6,805 nt of DNA from Candidatus Symbiothrix sp. (GCA_031270525.1 JAISXN010000146.1:1-6805), one strand, 5' to 3'; shown: positions 1 through 6,371, counted from the first letter of the stretch. The notes: generated by a model from the sequence alone, not told the origin. Numbers and translations are program-made.

Positions 1-500
1 ACATATCCGATCCATTCCTGAACGCCATACGCTCCCGCTTTGTCGAAAGGTTCATATTTGCTTATGTAATAGTCGATTTCTTCCTCGGATAAAACGGCAA
101 AACCGACTTTGGAAACGGCAAAAAATGACTTTTGTTTCTGTTTGGTTGTCAGGCAAACTCCGGTAAACACTTCATGCGTCCGTCCGGAAAGCCTTTGCAG
201 CATGTATTTTGCTTCCGCTTCATTTTCCGGTTTGCCGTAAATTTTGCCATCCAACCAAACAATGGTATCTGCTGTAATTAAAAGCGTATCGTCCCGCATC
301 AGCGTTTTATAAGCATCTGCTTTCAGCTTCGCGAGATAGAGCGGAATTTCCTCTTTCTGCAAAGTCTCGGGATAAGATTCCTCAATGTCGGGCAGGGTCT
401 TTATTTCAAAAGGGATATCCAAACCCGACATTAATTCCTTCCGTCTTGGAGAGTTAGATGCTAAAATAATCCGATACTTACCACCCGAATGCTTCATCAT
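1..500 (-). CDS. maf: Maf family nucleoside triphosphate pyrophosphatase (3' end off window)
   Basis: Maf proteins are cytoplasmic house-cleaning enzymes that hydrolyse non-canonical or excess nucleoside triphosphates to monophosphate and pyrophosphate, and some affect septum formation. The reading frame runs from ATG at 500 to the left edge without a stop and gives 166 residues of an expected total of about 190, so only the C-terminus is missing. Visible motifs are SNSPRRKEL (residues 15-23), TADTIV with the likely catalytic Asp78, GKP (89-91), [10 protein letters not shown] (105-114) and DKAGAYGVQ (153-161). The SPRR form resembles the YhdE/Maf branch (dTTP/UTP pyrophosphatases) rather than the SPWR form of YceF; this substrate assignment is inference. 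A second ATG follows immediately at 497, and either could be the start. The start lies inside the 3' end of the upstream phosphatase gene in another frame (overlap about 20-23 nt), which suggests translational coupling within the galK unit. Confidence 0.95.
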   Translation of the reverse strand, partial: MMKHSGGKYRIILASNSPRRKELMSGLDIPFEIKTLPDIEESYPETLQKEEIPLYLAKLKADAYKTLMRDDTLLITADTIVWLDGKIYGKPENEAEAKYMLQRLSGRTHEVFTGVCLTTKQKQKSFFAVSKVGFAVLSEEEIDYYISKYEPFDKAGAYGVQEWIGY

Positions 501-996
501 CCTGCATCCAGATTCCATGAACTTTCAATACTTGTTCGATAATATCGCGTCCAACGCCTTTCCCGCCTTCTTTCGGCGAAATATACAAGGCAATCGCTTT
601 GATTTCGGGAACAGCGTCGGACGGACATGCCGGTAATCCTACGATTTTCATGATTTCATAATCGGGAATATCGTCGCCTGCGTAACAGATTTCTTCCGGT
701 TTCAAACCGGTTTTTTCCATGAAATCCTGAAACATTTTAATCTTATCCTTTGCTCTCAGGTAAATGTGCCGGAAACCCAGTTTATCGAAACGAATCCTGA
801 TGGCTTCCGAATCTGCTCCGGTGATGATTCCCATCTGAAAACCTTTTTTGACGGCAAGTTGCATGGCATAACCGTCTTTGGTATTCACAATCCGCATCGG
901 TTCGCCGTTGGGGTGTAAAGGAATGGATTCGGGCGACAAAACTCCGTCTACATCAAAGACAAACGCTTTTATTTTCAACAAATCATAATTAATCAT
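478..996 (-). CDS. KdsC-like HAD-superfamily (subclass III) sugar-phosphate phosphatase
   Basis: This 172-residue cytoplasmic HAD phosphatase has the compact, capless architecture of KdsC, which removes phosphate from 3-deoxy-D-manno-octulosonate 8-phosphate in lipopolysaccharide precursor synthesis. Motif I is DVDGVLS with nucleophile Asp15 and acid/base Asp17. [14 protein letters not shown] stretch (residues 40-52) matches the KdsC KDG region. Motif II is ITGADS (58-63), the likely motif III lysine is Lys85, and motif IV is [10 protein letters not shown] (107-116). The C-terminal GGKGVGRD (144-151) corresponds to the GGxGAVRE loop of KdsC. Two positions depart from E. coli KdsC: ITGR is ITGA here, and GAVRE is GVGRD. 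The substrate could therefore be KDO-8-P, KDN-9-P or another keto-sugar phosphate, so no gene symbol is given. It lies 9 nt downstream of galK and overlaps the start of maf; from memory, a KdsC-like gene next to maf recurs in Bacteroidota. Confidence 0.9.
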   Translation of the reverse strand: MINYDLLKIKAFVFDVDGVLSPESIPLHPNGEPMRIVNTKDGYAMQLAVKKGFQMGIITGADSEAIRIRFDKLGFRHIYLRAKDKIKMFQDFMEKTGLKPEEICYAGDDIPDYEIMKIVGLPACPSDAVPEIKAIALYISPKEGGKGVGRDIIEQVLKVHGIWMQDDEAFGW

Positions 997-1005
997 ATAC
1001 TTATT

Positions 1006-2154
1006 TTAAAGCTTCCTTGCCCCGTCGCCGATTACCACATCATACACTTTGGGCTTGATATTAAATTCTTTTTCGTAAGCTTCGGTTGCTCCTTTGATAA
1101 ATTCTTCGACTTTATCTTCTTTTACTAAATTGATGGTGCATCCGCCGAATCCGCCGCCCATTACGCGCGAACCGGTTACGCCGTATTTCCTGGCTTGTTC
1201 GTTCAGAAAATCCAATTCGGGACAGCTTACCGAATATTTTTTGCTCAAACCTTCATGGGTTTCGTACATTTTTTTACCGACGGTTTCATAATCGTCTTTT
1301 TGCAAAGCTTCGCAAGTGTCAAGTAAGCGTTGGATTTCTTCAATCACAAATTCCGAACGGATATAATCCGTTTCATCGACTTTGCCTTTCACTTCTTTCA
1401 ACTGGTCAAGCGTGGCGTCGCGGAGTAATTTTACTTCGGGATGCGTCTTGGCAATTTCTGCGACTACCCTTTCGCAGGATTCGCGGCGTTTGTTGTATTC
1501 TCCGCCGGCAGCCAGATTGTGTTCCACGCAGGTATTGATTAACACCAGTTTATAACCTTTGGGCGCAAACGGCACATATTCGTATTCCAAAGAACGGCAG
1601 TCTAGACGAACCAAAGAGCCTTTTTTGCCCAAGCAGGAAATGAATTGGTCCATGATTCCGCATTTTACACCTACATAATTGTGTTCCGTAGCCTGTCCCA
1701 TCAAAGCCAGTTCCTGACGGTTAAATCCGAGATTAAACAGGTCGTTTAAAGCAAATCCGACAGCGCTTTCCAATGCCGCCGACGAAGACATTCCCGCTCC
1801 CAGAGGCACATCACCCGAAATAACAATATCAAAACCCGGAATTTCCCGTCCTTTTTTATTCATTTCCCTGCAAACGCCGAAAATATATTTAGCCCAGCCT
1901 TTTCCCGGTTTGTCTTCTTCTTTCAGACCAAATTCCGCCGATTCGTTCAAATCCAAGGCGAAAGCCCTTACTTTATCCAAACCGTTGGGCTTAATTTCAC
2001 AATACATTGCTTTATCTATGGCGCCGGGGAGGACAAATCCCCCGTTATAATCGGTATGTTCGCCGATAAGGTTAATTCTTCCGGGAGAAGTATATAAAAC
2101 GCCACTTTCTCCGAATAAACTACTGAATTTTTCCTGAATTTTTGTCGTATCCAT
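1006..2154 (-). CDS. galK: Galactokinase
   Basis: GalK phosphorylates alpha-D-galactose with ATP to galactose 1-phosphate, the entry step of the Leloir pathway, in the cytoplasm. The 382-residue product has normal family length and all GHMP-kinase motifs. The galactokinase signature GRINLIGEHTDYNGG lies at residues 25-39 and includes the catalytic Arg26 and the sugar-contacting Glu32 and Asp35. The ATP-binding loop PLGAGMSSSAALES is at 117-130. CGIMDQF (165-171) carries the presumed catalytic base Asp169. The C-terminal glycine-rich motif GGGFGG is at 333-338. The ATG at 2154 places the signature at the usual distance from the N-terminus. galK is the first gene of a minus-strand unit with the KdsC-like phosphatase (9-nt gap) and maf. 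No mutarotase, galactose transporter or galT is visible in this window, so any link to a sugar-use locus would have to come from outside it. Confidence 0.97.
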   Translation of the reverse strand: MDTTKIQEKFSSLFGESGVLYTSPGRINLIGEHTDYNGGFVLPGAIDKAMYCEIKPNGLDKVRAFALDLNESAEFGLKEEDKPGKGWAKYIFGVCREMNKKGREIPGFDIVISGDVPLGAGMSSSAALESAVGFALNDLFNLGFNRQELALMGQATEHNYVGVKCGIMDQFISCLGKKGSLVRLDCRSLEYEYVPFAPKGYKLVLINTCVEHNLAAGGEYNKRRESCERVVAEIAKTHPEVKLLRDATLDQLKEVKGKVDETDYIRSEFVIEEIQRLLDTCEALQKDDYETVGKKMYETHEGLSKKYSVSCPELDFLNEQARKYGVTGSRVMGGGFGGCTINLVKEDKVEEFIKGATEAYEKEFNIKPKVYDVVIGDGARKL

Positions 2155-2186
2155 GATATATTTTTTTTGTAATTAAAAATTGACCT

Positions 2187-2221
2187 CAAAAATACAAAGA
2201 TTAATCCTAATTTATTGCAAA
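2187..2221 (-). promoter_or_regulatory. Candidate galK promoter (Bacteroidota type)
   Basis: On the minus strand an exact TAnnTTTG -7 box (TATTTTTG, 2194-2187) lies 32 nt before the galK start codon. A TTTG at 2221-2218 could be the -33 box, but the spacer is 23 nt, longer than the usual 19-21. Transcription would begin near 2180 and leave a leader of about 26 nt. The -7 element is seen directly; its use is inferred. Confidence 0.5.
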
Positions 2222-2229
2222 AAAAATGA

Positions 2230-2237
2230 TAAATTTG
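2230..2237 (+). promoter_or_regulatory. Candidate queH -7 promoter element
   Basis: TAAATTTG is an exact match to the Bacteroidota TAnnTTTG -7 consensus and lies 21 nt before the queH ATG. I find no convincing TTTG at the expected upstream distance, so this is a weaker call than the promoters at 3447 and 6341. If used, the leader would be only about 15 nt. Confidence 0.35.
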
Positions 2238-2258
2238 CTTTTTTATTTGTAAACTTTG

Positions 2259-2843
2259 ATGAAACTCCTGCTTCATACCTGTTGCGCACCTTGTTCGGCG
2301 GCTATTATCGAATATCTACTTGACAGGGAAATACGTCCTGCGCTGTTTTATTTTAATCCGAATATTTACCCGCGGGAAGAATATGAAATCCGGAAAAACG
2401 AATGTAGCCGTTATGCCGGCCAATCAGGTTTGGAAATTATCGACGGAGATTACGACCACAATTTATGGCTGAAAAATATCGCCGGCCTTGAAAAGGAGCC
2501 GGAACGCGGCAGACGTTGTTTGGAATGTTTCCGGATGCGATTATCGGCGACGGCATGGCTCGCCAATGAAAAAGGATTTGATACGATTGCTACAACATTA
2601 GCATCTTCCCGTTGGAAAAACCTCGAACAAATTGCGGAAGCCGGAAAACAAGCCGTCGCTTCCTATCCGAATCTTACTTTCTGGGACAAGAACTGGCGGA
2701 AGGACGGGCTTAGCGAACGGCGCTCTATCTTGCTAAAAGAGAATGGGTTTTATAATCAGCAATATTGCGGTTGCGAGTTCTCCTATAAAACGACTCCCAA
2801 TCGCTTACTTCTTAAACACTCCCGCACTTGTCCCGCCGTTTGA
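2259..2843 (+). CDS. queH: Epoxyqueuosine reductase QueH
   Basis: QueH (formerly DUF208) carries out the last step of queuosine synthesis, reducing epoxyqueuosine to queuosine in the wobble position of GUN-decoding tRNAs. It is a non-orthologous replacement for QueG. The 194-residue protein has the family's cysteine pattern: HTCCAPC (residues 6-12, Cys8, Cys9, Cys12), RCLECFRMRL with Cys87 and Cys90, and YCGCEFS (169-175, Cys170, Cys172). Cysteines in these motifs bind the iron-sulfur cluster. NWRKDG (145-150) is also characteristic. I chose ATG at 2259 rather than the in-frame TTG at 2256 because QueH proteins typically begin MKLLLHTCCAPC-like and ATG is the stronger start. The C-terminal residues after YCGCEFS form a tail that overlaps the convergent HAD gene by 61 nt. 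It is the only plus-strand gene in the window. Confidence 0.95.
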   Translation: MKLLLHTCCAPCSAAIIEYLLDREIRPALFYFNPNIYPREEYEIRKNECSRYAGQSGLEIIDGDYDHNLWLKNIAGLEKEPERGRRCLECFRMRLSATAWLANEKGFDTIATTLASSRWKNLEQIAEAGKQAVASYPNLTFWDKNWRKDGLSERRSILLKENGFYNQQYCGCEFSYKTTPNRLLLKHSRTCPAV

Positions 2844-3391
2844 AACAAAATCGTTTCGATACCCAACTTTTGAGCCGTATCCAGATTCTCCTGCCGGTCG
2901 TCAATAAAGACACATTCTTCGGGAATCAGTTGATAACGTTCCAACAGGATTTGATAAATTCCGGGTTCCGGTTTGCAAACTTTTTCTTCTCCCGAAAGGA
3001 CAATACCACAAAGCGTTTTGAAAAACGGATGCGCTTCTATAGTGGACGGAAAAGTTTCGGCAGACCAATTACTCAACCCGTATGTAGCATAACCTGCTTG
3101 TTGCGCATCGGCTAATAAAGCGATACTTTCCTGATTTTCCTCGCTCAACGAGTCATACCAATGTTGATGAAACCAGGTGATATACTCCTTGTGTTGCGGA
3201 TACTTTGCCGACAGGATTTGCTCGTTTTCCACAAAACTGATACCACTGTCTAAGTTGCCGTTCCATTCATCACGCCACACGGTTTGCATGAAGCGGTCCA
3301 AATCTTTCTCGGGAATTATCGGTTGGAAAATCCAGCGGGGATTCCATTCGATAAAAACATTGCCGAAGTCGAAAATAATATTTTTTATCAT
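2783..3391 (-). CDS. HAD-superfamily hydrolase, YihX-like (subfamily IA)
   Basis: This 202-residue cytoplasmic HAD enzyme most resembles the E. coli YihX group, whose characterised member hydrolyses alpha-D-glucose 1-phosphate. Motif I is DFGNV with nucleophile Asp8; as in YihX (DLGNV), the position two residues later is Gly rather than the second Asp of classical HAD phosphatases. Motif II is LSNWS with Ser107-Asn108. The motif III lysine is in CKPEPGIY (Lys140), and motif IV is FIDDRQENL (162-170) with Asp164 and Asp165. A helical cap fills residues 15-90. The substrate is unknown, and a small sugar phosphate is only an inference. The gene has its own promoter at 3447-3478 and no partner in the same direction close downstream. 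Its last 20 codons overlap the end of queH on the opposite strand. Confidence 0.92.
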   Translation of the reverse strand: MIKNIIFDFGNVFIEWNPRWIFQPIIPEKDLDRFMQTVWRDEWNGNLDSGISFVENEQILSAKYPQHKEYITWFHQHWYDSLSEENQESIALLADAQQAGYATYGLSNWSAETFPSTIEAHPFFKTLCGIVLSGEEKVCKPEPGIYQILLERYQLIPEECVFIDDRQENLDTAQKLGIETILFQTAGQVRECLRSKRLGVVL

Positions 3392-3429
3392 TTGTCGCTT
3401 GTTTCTTTGTCTAATTTTTGAATTTCCAT
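3388..3429 (-). other. Possible 13-codon leader ORF overlapping the HAD gene start
   Basis: In the leader of the YihX-like gene, ATG at 3429 opens a 13-codon frame reading MEIQKLDKETSDK. Its TGA (3390-3388) overlaps the ATG of the HAD gene (3391-3389) as ATGA. The frame lies downstream of the predicted transcription start near 3440, so it would be in the mRNA. The overlap arrangement is typical of translational coupling, but an ORF this short can occur by chance and I recognise no peptide family. Confidence 0.3.
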
Positions 3430-3446
3430 ATCGAAGATACTTTTTG

Positions 3447-3478
3447 CAAAATTACGATTTTTCTTTGAAGCGGACAAA
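3447..3478 (-). promoter_or_regulatory. Promoter of the YihX-like HAD gene (Bacteroidota type)
   Basis: On the minus strand TTTG (3478-3475) is followed after exactly 20 nt by TAATTTTG (3454-3447). Both boxes match the Bacteroidota housekeeping sigma consensus TTTG / TAnnTTTG at normal spacing. Transcription should start near 3440, leaving a leader of about 49 nt before the ATG at 3391. It stands alone between the aroA terminator and the HAD gene. Confidence 0.8.
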
Positions 3479-3536
3479 AGTACAGATTACTCTTTTCTAA
3501 ACTTACAATAAATCGCATTTGACTACGTCTGTGAAT

Positions 3537-3572
3537 AAAAAAAAGGCTGTCCGGAACGTTTCCCGGACAGCC
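3537..3572 (-). terminator. Intrinsic terminator of the tolC-like/aroA unit
   Basis: A perfect 10-bp GC-rich stem, GGCTGTCCGG (3545-3554) with CCGGACAGCC (3563-3572), encloses an 8-nt loop. On the minus strand it is followed by a run of eight T (3544-3537), so it is a strong Rho-independent terminator for transcripts leaving aroA, whose stop codon is about 60 nt upstream. On the plus strand the stem is followed by an A-rich tract rather than T, so it should act in one direction only. Confidence 0.92.
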
Positions 3573-3633
3573 CACCAAAAAATATATTATTTATGAATGT
3601 ACATTATATAAACAAAATATACGGGAAAAAGTT

Positions 3634-4869
3634 TTAGAAAATTACAGAAAATCCTGTTTTCTTCAAATCTTCCCAATATCCGGGATAGGATTTGGAAACT
3701 ACACCAGGCTCATTAATGCGAATTTTGCCCGTTTTCAGGCAAACCGGAGCAAAAGCCATCGCCATCCGATGGTCTTCATAAGTCGAGATAACCGGATCGG
3801 ATTCCGGCTCGCAATGTTCTCCCCCCCACTCCATCACACCGTCCGGTTCGCTTTTAACGATATATCCCAATTTTTTTAATTCGGTTTGTAAAGCCGAAAT
3901 ACGGTCGGTTTCCTTGATTTTCAGGCTTTGTAATCCGCTGAAGCGGAAAGGGATTCCCAACATGCAACAGGTCACGACAAGCGTTTGGGCTAAATCGGGT
4001 TCGTTCACAAAATGATATTGATAAACTTCCGAATGGGCTTTATCCAACGGGAACCGTGTCAATCGTACGTTGCCGGCCGAAGAAAAATCCGTTTTTACTC
4101 CCAGATTCTCAAAAAGTTCCGCAGATTTGGAATCGCCTTGCAGGCTGTTTTTCTCCAAACCCAACAGTTCCACTTCCATATTTCCTTGCGCCAAAGCTAC
4201 CGTTTCATACCAGTAAGAAGCCGCAGACCAATCGCTTTCCACTTTGAAAGGTCGTGCAATATAGGTTTGAGGAGCAATCCGAACGGTATTTTCTTCCCAA
4301 AGCGCTTTTACCCCGAACAATTCCATCAACCGAAGAGTCATTTCGATGTACGGACGGGAAATGATATTGCCTTTCAGGTTGATATTCAGCCCTTTTCCCA
4401 TCAATGGAGCAACCATCAGCAAGGCGGACAGGTATTGTGAACTTACACTTCCGTCTAAAGTGATTTCGCCGCCTTGCAATTTTCGGCCTGTTATTCGTAG
4501 GGGCGGAAATCCTTCTTTTTCCACATAACTGATTTCTGCGCCAACTTGTTGCAAGGCCTCCACCAGGATTTTGATGGGACGGTTTTTCATTCGTTCCGAG
4601 CCGGTAATAATTCTATTTCCTTCACATTGGGAAAGATATGCAGTTAGAAAACGCATGGCGGTTCCTGCCGCACCTATATTTATGATGGTATCTTTCGACT
4701 CAAATGCTTTCAGCATGACTTGGGTATCGTCGCTGCCGGAAAGATTTTCGACGGGGAAAGGGCTGTCGCTCAAAGCATTCAGAATTAATACGCGGTTGCT
4801 GATGCTTTTTGACGCAGGCAATGCAATTGAAGCGTTGATTTTGCCGGAAGGTTGTAGTGTATATATCAT
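3634..4869 (-). CDS. aroA: 3-phosphoshikimate 1-carboxyvinyltransferase (EPSP synthase)
   Basis: AroA transfers the enolpyruvyl group of phosphoenolpyruvate to shikimate 3-phosphate, the sixth step of the shikimate pathway to chorismate and aromatic amino acids, in the cytoplasm. The 411-residue protein is slightly shorter than E. coli AroA (427). Substrate-binding residues recognisable by alignment from memory are Lys21-Ser22 and Arg26 in ASKSISNR, GAAGTAMRF (66-74), Arg97 in MKNRPI, Ser144-Ser145-Gln146, catalytic Asp292 in EPDLAQT, Glu320 in KETDR, Arg368 in EDHRMAM, and Lys393 in SKSYPGY. The position equivalent to E. coli Pro101 is Phe74, and Asn94 is Ala67. Both are near the glyphosate/PEP site, so inhibitor sensitivity cannot be assumed from E. 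coli. aroA begins 8 nt after the TolC-family stop codon and is followed by a strong terminator, so it is probably transcribed from the efflux gene's promoter. Confidence 0.97.
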   Translation of the reverse strand: MIYTLQPSGKINASIALPASKSISNRVLILNALSDSPFPVENLSGSDDTQVMLKAFESKDTIINIGAAGTAMRFLTAYLSQCEGNRIITGSERMKNRPIKILVEALQQVGAEISYVEKEGFPPLRITGRKLQGGEITLDGSVSSQYLSALLMVAPLMGKGLNINLKGNIISRPYIEMTLRLMELFGVKALWEENTVRIAPQTYIARPFKVESDWSAASYWYETVALAQGNMEVELLGLEKNSLQGDSKSAELFENLGVKTDFSSAGNVRLTRFPLDKAHSEVYQYHFVNEPDLAQTLVVTCCMLGIPFRFSGLQSLKIKETDRISALQTELKKLGYIVKSEPDGVMEWGGEHCEPESDPVISTYEDHRMAMAFAPVCLKTGKIRINEPGVVSKSYPGYWEDLKKTGFSVIF

Positions 4870-4877
4870 GGGATACG

Positions 4878-6248
4878 TTATTCCAAATAAGAAGTAGCCT
4901 GCCCGCTAATCTGCATTAAAGAAATCTCGCAAAGCTTTGTGTTATACTGCGCCTGGAGAAGACGCTCTTCCGCTCCCAACAAACTGTTTTGCGCCTCCCT
5001 TAACTCAATTCCCGAAAGTTCGCCCAGACGATAACGCTCGATGGCAATTTCATAATTTTCACGGGCAGCATTTACGTTTTCATTTTCCAGATTAAGTAAT
5101 TTGAGATTATTCTTATACGCCATCCAGATGTTGGCTAAATCGGCTTTCAGCGACAATTCCATCTGTTCGTACTGCAACTGCCGGTTTTGAATCGCGAGCT
5201 TCGCATTTTTTTGTTCCCTTTGGCGATTGAATCCGTCGAAAATATTGAATCCCAAAGTCAAGCCGTAAGTCAATCCCAAATTATCCTGACGATTTATCGT
5301 TCCCGAACCGTAACGGTCTATCGAATAACCATAACCTGCATTTAATTTAAGATAAGGATAATTACGGCTTTTCAAGGCTTTGTAATCCAATTCACCGATT
5401 GTTCTGTTTTTAGCCGATAACAAAAGCCGGGCGTTGGATTGTTCCATGTTGGTTCGAAGCTCCGTTTGTTTAAGGGACGGATCGGGATTGATAAGCGTAT
5501 CTTTCACAACGATTTGCTGGGAGACATTTTCCAAAGCCATCATCCGGTTCAACGTAATCCTTGAGGTATTAACAATTTCGAACTGTTTAATCAAATTCGA
5601 ACTGTCGGCATTGAAATCAACCCGCGCCTGTTGTAAATCCAAACGCGACATTGACCCGATGTTGTAACGGGCCTCAACAATCCTCAAACGTTCTTTCGAC
5701 AGGGAAACCGCATATTGTAAATTGGCCAGGCGAAGATTCTGATACACAAAATTATAATATTCCGCCGTAACACTGCAAATCAAATTCTCAACCGCTAACT
5801 TTGTATTCAGCTCGCCCATCTTTTGAAACTCTTTCAACCGTTGGTAATTCGTTTGCATATACAGACCGTCGAAAATTGTCCAGGAAACATTCAAGCCCAA
5901 ATCGACGCCTTGGTTTAATACATTCGTATTTTTTCCGGTCAGACCATCGGTAAATTCTTGAGTAGTATTGTTTAATGCTCCTGAGTATCCGGCATTTAAA
6001 TCAACCGCCGGCAAAAATCCGGCATTGCCCCACGTCCTGTTATTGTCGGAGATTTGTTGCTCGTTACGGATAATCAAGAGGTCGTAATTTCTTTTCAGAC
6101 CTGTTTCCAAACAATGTTTCAGATCGTAAACTTCCTGGGCATTTACCGATAGCGGAAGGAAAAGCAGGAGAAGCCATCTCAACTGACCCCCTAATCCCCT
6201 GAAAGGGGGACTGAGCTGTGCGCATTTTTGTTTTCTTAAATTATTCAT
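4878..6248 (-). CDS. TolC-family outer membrane efflux protein (OEP family)
   Basis: TolC-family proteins are trimeric outer-membrane channels with a long periplasmic alpha-helical tunnel, working with a periplasmic adaptor and an inner-membrane RND or ABC pump. The 456-residue product has normal length. It shows an N-terminal signal peptide with hydrophobic core at residues 25-35 and likely cleavage after SVNA (34-37). Two OEP repeats follow, roughly residues 40-240 and 250-450, rich in long Gln/Asn/Glu/Leu helices. Conserved family features include WTIFDGL and FNIFDGFNRQREQ, and ENYEIAIERYRLGELSGIELREAQNSLL near the C-terminus. No lipobox Cys follows the hydrophobic core. The N-region is unusually long (about 24 residues) because residues 9-24 are encoded by a palindromic repeat. 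No adaptor or pump gene is visible next to it; aroA follows after 8 nt instead. The exported substrate is unknown. Confidence 0.93.
   Translation of the reverse strand: MNNLRKQKCAQLSPPFRGLGGQLRWLLLLFLPLSVNAQEVYDLKHCLETGLKRNYDLLIIRNEQQISDNNRTWGNAGFLPAVDLNAGYSGALNNTTQEFTDGLTGKNTNVLNQGVDLGLNVSWTIFDGLYMQTNYQRLKEFQKMGELNTKLAVENLICSVTAEYYNFVYQNLRLANLQYAVSLSKERLRIVEARYNIGSMSRLDLQQARVDFNADSSNLIKQFEIVNTSRITLNRMMALENVSQQIVVKDTLINPDPSLKQTELRTNMEQSNARLLLSAKNRTIGELDYKALKSRNYPYLKLNAGYGYSIDRYGSGTINRQDNLGLTYGLTLGFNIFDGFNRQREQKNAKLAIQNRQLQYEQMELSLKADLANIWMAYKNNLKLLNLENENVNAARENYEIAIERYRLGELSGIELREAQNSLLGAEERLLQAQYNTKLCEISLMQISGQATSYLE
6176..6224. repeat. Short GC-rich interspersed palindrome inside the TolC-like coding sequence
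   Basis: The block contains CCCCCT (6187-6192), a second CCCCT (6196-6200) and AGGGGG (6204-6209), so the inner arms can pair around a 3-nt loop, with further imperfect dyad symmetry outward (CTCA near 6178, TGAG near 6212). Its G/C-tract composition stands out against the AT-rich surroundings. From memory, palindromes of this CCCCTAA...AAAGGGG style are scattered in many Bacteroidota genomes. It lies in frame in the signal-peptide coding region of the TolC-family gene and is translated there as SPPFRGLGGQL and flanking residues. The exact boundaries are uncertain. Confidence 0.75.
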
Positions 6249-6263
6249 TTGTTTGTTGTTTTA

Positions 6264-6290
6264 CCCTCAGATCTTTTAAAGGGGAAAGGT
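6264..6290. repeat. Possible degenerate second copy of the palindrome
   Basis: The stretch ACCCTCAGATCTTTTAAAGG followed by GGAAAG lines up loosely with the repeat at 6187-6210 in the same orientation, sharing the AAAGGGG core and a C-rich left arm. It lies in the untranslated leader of the TolC-family gene, between the promoter and the start codon. The match is partial and could be coincidental. Confidence 0.35.
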
Positions 6291-6340
6291 ATCTTGTTTG
6301 TCCGTCTCTATCTTGTCTTTGTCTGCAAAAAACTCAGAGG

Positions 6341-6371
6341 CAAAAGTACGATGTTTTTCCGAAAAAACAAA
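6341..6371 (-). promoter_or_regulatory. Promoter of the tolC-like/aroA unit (Bacteroidota type)
   Basis: On the minus strand TTTG (6371-6368) is separated by 19 nt from TACTTTTG (6348-6341), an exact TTTG / TAnnTTTG pair at normal spacing. Transcription should start near 6334, giving a leader of about 85 nt that includes the possible degenerate repeat. This is the only good promoter found for the TolC-family gene and aroA together. Confidence 0.8.

Noticed and set aside
2217..2238. Inverted repeat GCAAA...TTTGC upstream of queH as a possible operator or preQ1-type element
   Set aside because: Only five base pairs around a 12-nt AT-rich spacer. Its right arm is part of the -7 box, and I see no riboswitch architecture in the very short leader.
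2016..2276. Minus-strand open frame spanning the galK-queH gap and the galK 5' end
   Set aside because: It overlaps the N-terminal galactokinase signature in another frame and starts within queH on the opposite strand. It has no family features.
3177..3500. Plus-strand open frame of 107 codons opposite the HAD gene start
   Set aside because: It covers the HAD promoter and N-terminus on the other strand, and its sequence looks random.
4012..4440. Plus-strand open frame of 142 codons inside aroA
   Set aside because: It is fully antisense to a well-supported aroA coding sequence with intact catalytic motifs. The translation shows no family features, so it is a shadow frame.
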